From: Stappia stellulata | Lineage (GTDB): Bacteria; Pseudomonadota; Alphaproteobacteria; Rhizobiales; Stappiaceae | DNA length: 64,000 bases | Direction of reading: 5' to 3' | Assembly: GCF_020176715.1 (NCBI RefSeq) | Contig: NZ_JAIVMF010000011.1 | Coordinates: forward strand, 62,001-126,000 | The notes under the pieces: model-generated | Databases searched by the model: none | Told to the model about the DNA's origin: nothing | The model's input: the letters and a program-made list of their open reading frames with translations, nothing else | Part shown: positions 61,748 to 64,000 of the stretch, piece by piece | Layout of the letters: each line of letters opens with the position of its first letter | How positions within the stretch are numbered: position 1 is the stretch's first letter | Position numbers and translations under genes: made by a program

Positions 61748-62812
61748 CTAGACTGCGGAGCCCGGTCCGGCGGGCGGACGCGCGGTGCCCAGAAACCGCG
61801 ACGTCAGGAAGGGAAGAATCAGGACCATCGCGACATAGCGCGCGATCTGATGCGCCGCGACGAAGGCCGGATCGAGGTTGAGCAGGAAGGCAAGCAGCGT
61901 CATCACCTCCAGTCCGCCGGGCGCGAAGGCGAGGAGCACCTGACCGAAGGGCAGTCCGAATACGGCCCAGACAAGCGCCGACATCCCGACCGAGATGGTC
62001 ATGCCGACGAAAAAGGCGCCGAGGCACACGACGAACATCCGCGCCAGCGCCTGCGCTCCGAAATCGGAAAAGCGCGTGCCGACCACGCATCCCAGGCCGA
62101 TCAGCGCCGCATGGGTCAGCCAGCCCGGCAGGATAATGTCCACCGTGCCGGTGGCGCTCAGGATGGCGCTCATGAAAAAGGGACCGGTCATCCACCCGGC
62201 CGGCACGCCCGCGCGGGCGGTGCCGAAGCCGATTAGTCCGGCAAGCGCCACCAACACGGCGAGCACCGGCAGGCCGGGTCCGGCCGGCGGTTGCGCGGAG
62301 ATATCCAGAACCGGCGCCCCGCTGCCCGCGATCAGCGACGGCAGAACCGCCATGAGAATAAAGAGCCGCACCGACTGGGCAAGCGCCACGCGCCCGACAT
62401 CCGCGCGGGGATAGGACAAGGTCATCGCCATCACCACGGCGAGCGCGCCGGGGATCGCCGCGAAATAGGAGGTTTCCCGGTCCCAGCCCGCGACCTTGCG
62501 CTGATAGAGATAGGTCGCCCCCATTACCGCGATCATGGTGAGCCCGAGCAGCGCCATGGTGAAGGGCCACTCGCCGATGCGCGCAATCGTGTCCGGCGTG
62601 ACCCCTGTTCCCATCGTCACGCCCAGCACCACGAAGAGCCCGTCGCGCAGGGGCGTTGGCACATGCGCGGGCATCTTCGCCAGGCTCGCCAGCGCAACCG
62701 CGATCATCGCCCCCGACAGCCAGGCGGCCGGCAGGCCGACCCAGGCGAACAGCGCGCCGCCGAGCGCACCGACGACGAGTGTGGCAAGCGTTGCGGGAAC
62801 GGCGTGTGGCAC
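61748..62812 (-). CDS. AbrB-family (ammonia-monooxygenase-like) membrane protein
   Basis: 354 residues, about ten membrane helices arranged as a tandem repeat: VVGALGGALFAWVGLPAAWLSGAMIAVAL is mirrored by ALAGLIGFGTARAGVPAGWMTGPFFMSAIL. The repeated G....W..GA-type motif and the FAPGGLEVMTLLAFLLNLDPAFVAAHQIARY segment define the AbrB duplication family. Molecular function is not established. It is not an ammonia monooxygenase despite old annotations. It is encoded divergently from hemN. Confidence 0.88.
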   Translation of the reverse strand: MPHAVPATLATLVVGALGGALFAWVGLPAAWLSGAMIAVALASLAKMPAHVPTPLRDGLFVVLGVTMGTGVTPDTIARIGEWPFTMALLGLTMIAVMGATYLYQRKVAGWDRETSYFAAIPGALAVVMAMTLSYPRADVGRVALAQSVRLFILMAVLPSLIAGSGAPVLDISAQPPAGPGLPVLAVLVALAGLIGFGTARAGVPAGWMTGPFFMSAILSATGTVDIILPGWLTHAALIGLGCVVGTRFSDFGAQALARMFVVCLGAFFVGMTISVGMSALVWAVFGLPFGQVLLAFAPGGLEVMTLLAFLLNLDPAFVAAHQIARYVAMVLILPFLTSRFLGTARPPAGPGSAV

Positions 62813-62989
62813 GGAGGAAATCGCTTCGCGTTCGAAAATGGAGGATCGAGACCGCGCGAGCGCGGGTCTGCGATGACAGGCGGGAACCTCGCCAGCATAG
62901 CGCGTCTTTCAGGGTTTGCGCAGACCGGTTTTTCGCAAAACGCCCCCTGCCCGTGCCCTTGCATAAAAAGCCGCGTTCGACCGTCCTGA

Positions 62990-63003
62990 TTGAGGAAGAT
63001 CAA
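62990..63003 (+). promoter_or_regulatory. FNR/FixK box upstream of hemN
   Basis: TTGAGGAAGATCAA, one change from TTGAT-N4-ATCAA. Its centre is 41.5 bases before the A of the hemN ATG at 63038, and AATATT at 63026-63031 is in -10 position. Confidence 0.75.
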
Positions 63004-63037
63004 GGCGGGCGGTTTCCAGGCGGCGAATATTGGGGGC

Positions 63038-64000
63038 ATGACACAGCTCGACGATCGCTATGCCGCACGTTCCGTGCCGCGCTACACCAGCTACCCGACC
63101 GCGCCGCATTTCCATGCCGGCATCGACGGGCCCACCTATGGCCGCTGGCTGGACGAGATCCCGGCCGAAGAGGCGCTGTCGCTCTACCTCCACGTGCCCT
63201 ACTGCCGGACCATCTGCGCCTATTGCGGATGCCACACCAAGGGCGCGCGCAAGGACGGGCCGGTGATCGCCTATGCCGAGACCCTGTTGCGCGAGATCGA
63301 CCTTGTGGCCGACCGTCTGGGATCGCAACGGCCGGTCACCCACATCCACTGGGGCGGCGGCACGCCGAGCCTGTTGCCGCGCGACAGCTTTCTGGCGCTG
63401 GTCGAGCGATTGCGCCGGCGTTTCCGGCTCGAGGACGGCCACGAACACGCCATCGAGCTCGACCCGCGCACGGTGACGCCGGAGCTGGCCGACACCCTGC
63501 GCGACGCCGGCATCACGCGGGCGAGCCTCGGCGTTCAGGACTTCGACGCCACGGTGCAGGTCGCGATCGGGCGGGTTCAGCCGCAGGCCCAGGTGGCGCG
63601 CGCCGTGGAGCTGCTGCGCGCCGTCGGCATCACCGCGATCAACTTCGACCTGATGTACGGACTGCCGCACCAGAGCGTGGCGACGATCGACGAGACCGTC
63701 CGCGCAACGCGCGAGATGGCGCCCGGGCGCATCGCGCTCTTCGGCTACGCCCATGTGCCCTGGTTCAAGAAGCACCAGCGGCTGATCGACGAGGAGGCCC
63801 TCCCCGACACGCAGGCGCGCATCGCGCTGGCCGATCATGCGCGCGCCGCGCTGATCGATGCCGGCTACCGCGCCATCGGTCTCGACCATTTCGCCCTGCC
63901 CGACGACAGCATGGCCATCGCGCTTGAAGCCGGGACGCTGCGGCGCAACTTCCAGGGCTATACAACGGACACCGCCGACACGCTGATCGGTTTCGGCTGT
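63038..64000 (+). CDS. hemN: Oxygen-independent coproporphyrinogen III oxidase, HemN (3' truncated by window)
   Basis: 321 codons visible, open to the right edge. PRYTSYPTAPHF at the N-terminus, radical-SAM cluster motif C56-x3-C60-x2-C63 in PYCRTICAYCGC, HWGGGTPS, and FDLMYGLPHQ all match HemN. It converts coproporphyrinogen III to protoporphyrinogen IX without O2 in the cytoplasm, supplying heme when oxygen is scarce. That fits the adjacent cbb3 oxidase. A FNR/FixK box precedes it. GGGGG lies only one base from the ATG, too close to act as a ribosome site. Confidence 0.95.
   Translation, partial: MTQLDDRYAARSVPRYTSYPTAPHFHAGIDGPTYGRWLDEIPAEEALSLYLHVPYCRTICAYCGCHTKGARKDGPVIAYAETLLREIDLVADRLGSQRPVTHIHWGGGTPSLLPRDSFLALVERLRRRFRLEDGHEHAIELDPRTVTPELADTLRDAGITRASLGVQDFDATVQVAIGRVQPQAQVARAVELLRAVGITAINFDLMYGLPHQSVATIDETVRATREMAPGRIALFGYAHVPWFKKHQRLIDEEALPDTQARIALADHARAALIDAGYRAIGLDHFALPDDSMAIALEAGTLRRNFQGYTTDTADTLIGFGC

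Noticed and set aside
61748-62812. Ammonia monooxygenase
   Set aside because: The sequence is the AbrB duplication membrane family; the old name reflects a misannotation and no Amo motif is present.

Overview
The window is chromosomal DNA of a GC-rich alphaproteobacterium. The gene content suggests Hyphomicrobiales, perhaps Stappiaceae-like: KpsMTE capsule export, TAXI-type TRAP transport, MocR regulators, several periplasmic-binding-protein transporters, and a cbb3 oxidase set with FNR/FixK boxes. Genes are dense, coupled by ATGA or TGATG overlaps, and on both strands. There is no prophage, CRISPR array or rRNA operon. The one tRNA gene is Thr(GGT), with a decayed IS3-family remnant beside it.

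Layout. (1) 1-8.9 kb, surface polysaccharide: a left-truncated KpsC-type glycosyltransferase fused to a low-GC TPR/glycosyltransferase C-terminus, a DUF2793 protein, PseB-type UDP-GlcNAc dehydratase, and KpsT, KpsM and KpsE. (2) 9.1-21.9 kb, a sugar epimerase-like gene and a polyamine-type uptake and oxidation cluster: a PotFABC-like ABC transporter, a GMC oxidoreductase, a PuuB-like oxidase, a MocR regulator, an enolase-superfamily enzyme and a PuuC-like aldehyde dehydrogenase. Both promoter regions carry ATTGG-N36-CCAAT, a likely MocR operator. (3) 22.2-31.1 kb, a sensor-binding-protein / histidine kinase / response regulator module resembling Salmonella PgtCBA, followed by a second paralogous binding protein and an AfuABC-like ABC importer. 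The regulator lacks GAFTGA and the Walker B glutamate. A repeated TTGGGTCACT element lies before each binding-protein gene. (4) 31.2-43.5 kb: a Gfo/Idh oxidoreductase, acetoacetyl-CoA synthetase, a YaiI-like protein, a TAXI TRAP transporter with a DctBD-like two-component system, and an iron-dependent alcohol dehydrogenase preceded by a tiny coupled ORF. (5) 43.5-46.8 kb: IS3 remnant, tRNA-Thr, a small basic-tailed protein, a single-domain globin-like sensor divergent from an NsrR-like Rrf2 regulator, and a CheY-like receiver. (6) 46.8-64 kb, microaerobic respiration: ccoGHIS and ccoNOQP are separated by about 6.5 kb holding a copper amine oxidase, an AraC regulator, a secreted amidohydrolase and a secreted beta/gamma-crystallin-like protein. 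An AbrB-like membrane protein and a right-truncated hemN follow. FNR/FixK boxes precede ccoG, ccoN and hemN.

The best candidates for something new are the Pgt-like sensing module wired to an ABC importer with a regulator apparently rebuilt for sigma70 promoters, the matched MocR operators, the KpsC-TPR-GT chimera, and an apparently leaderless FNR-controlled hemN. All functional calls come from motifs and context read by eye; no database search was run.
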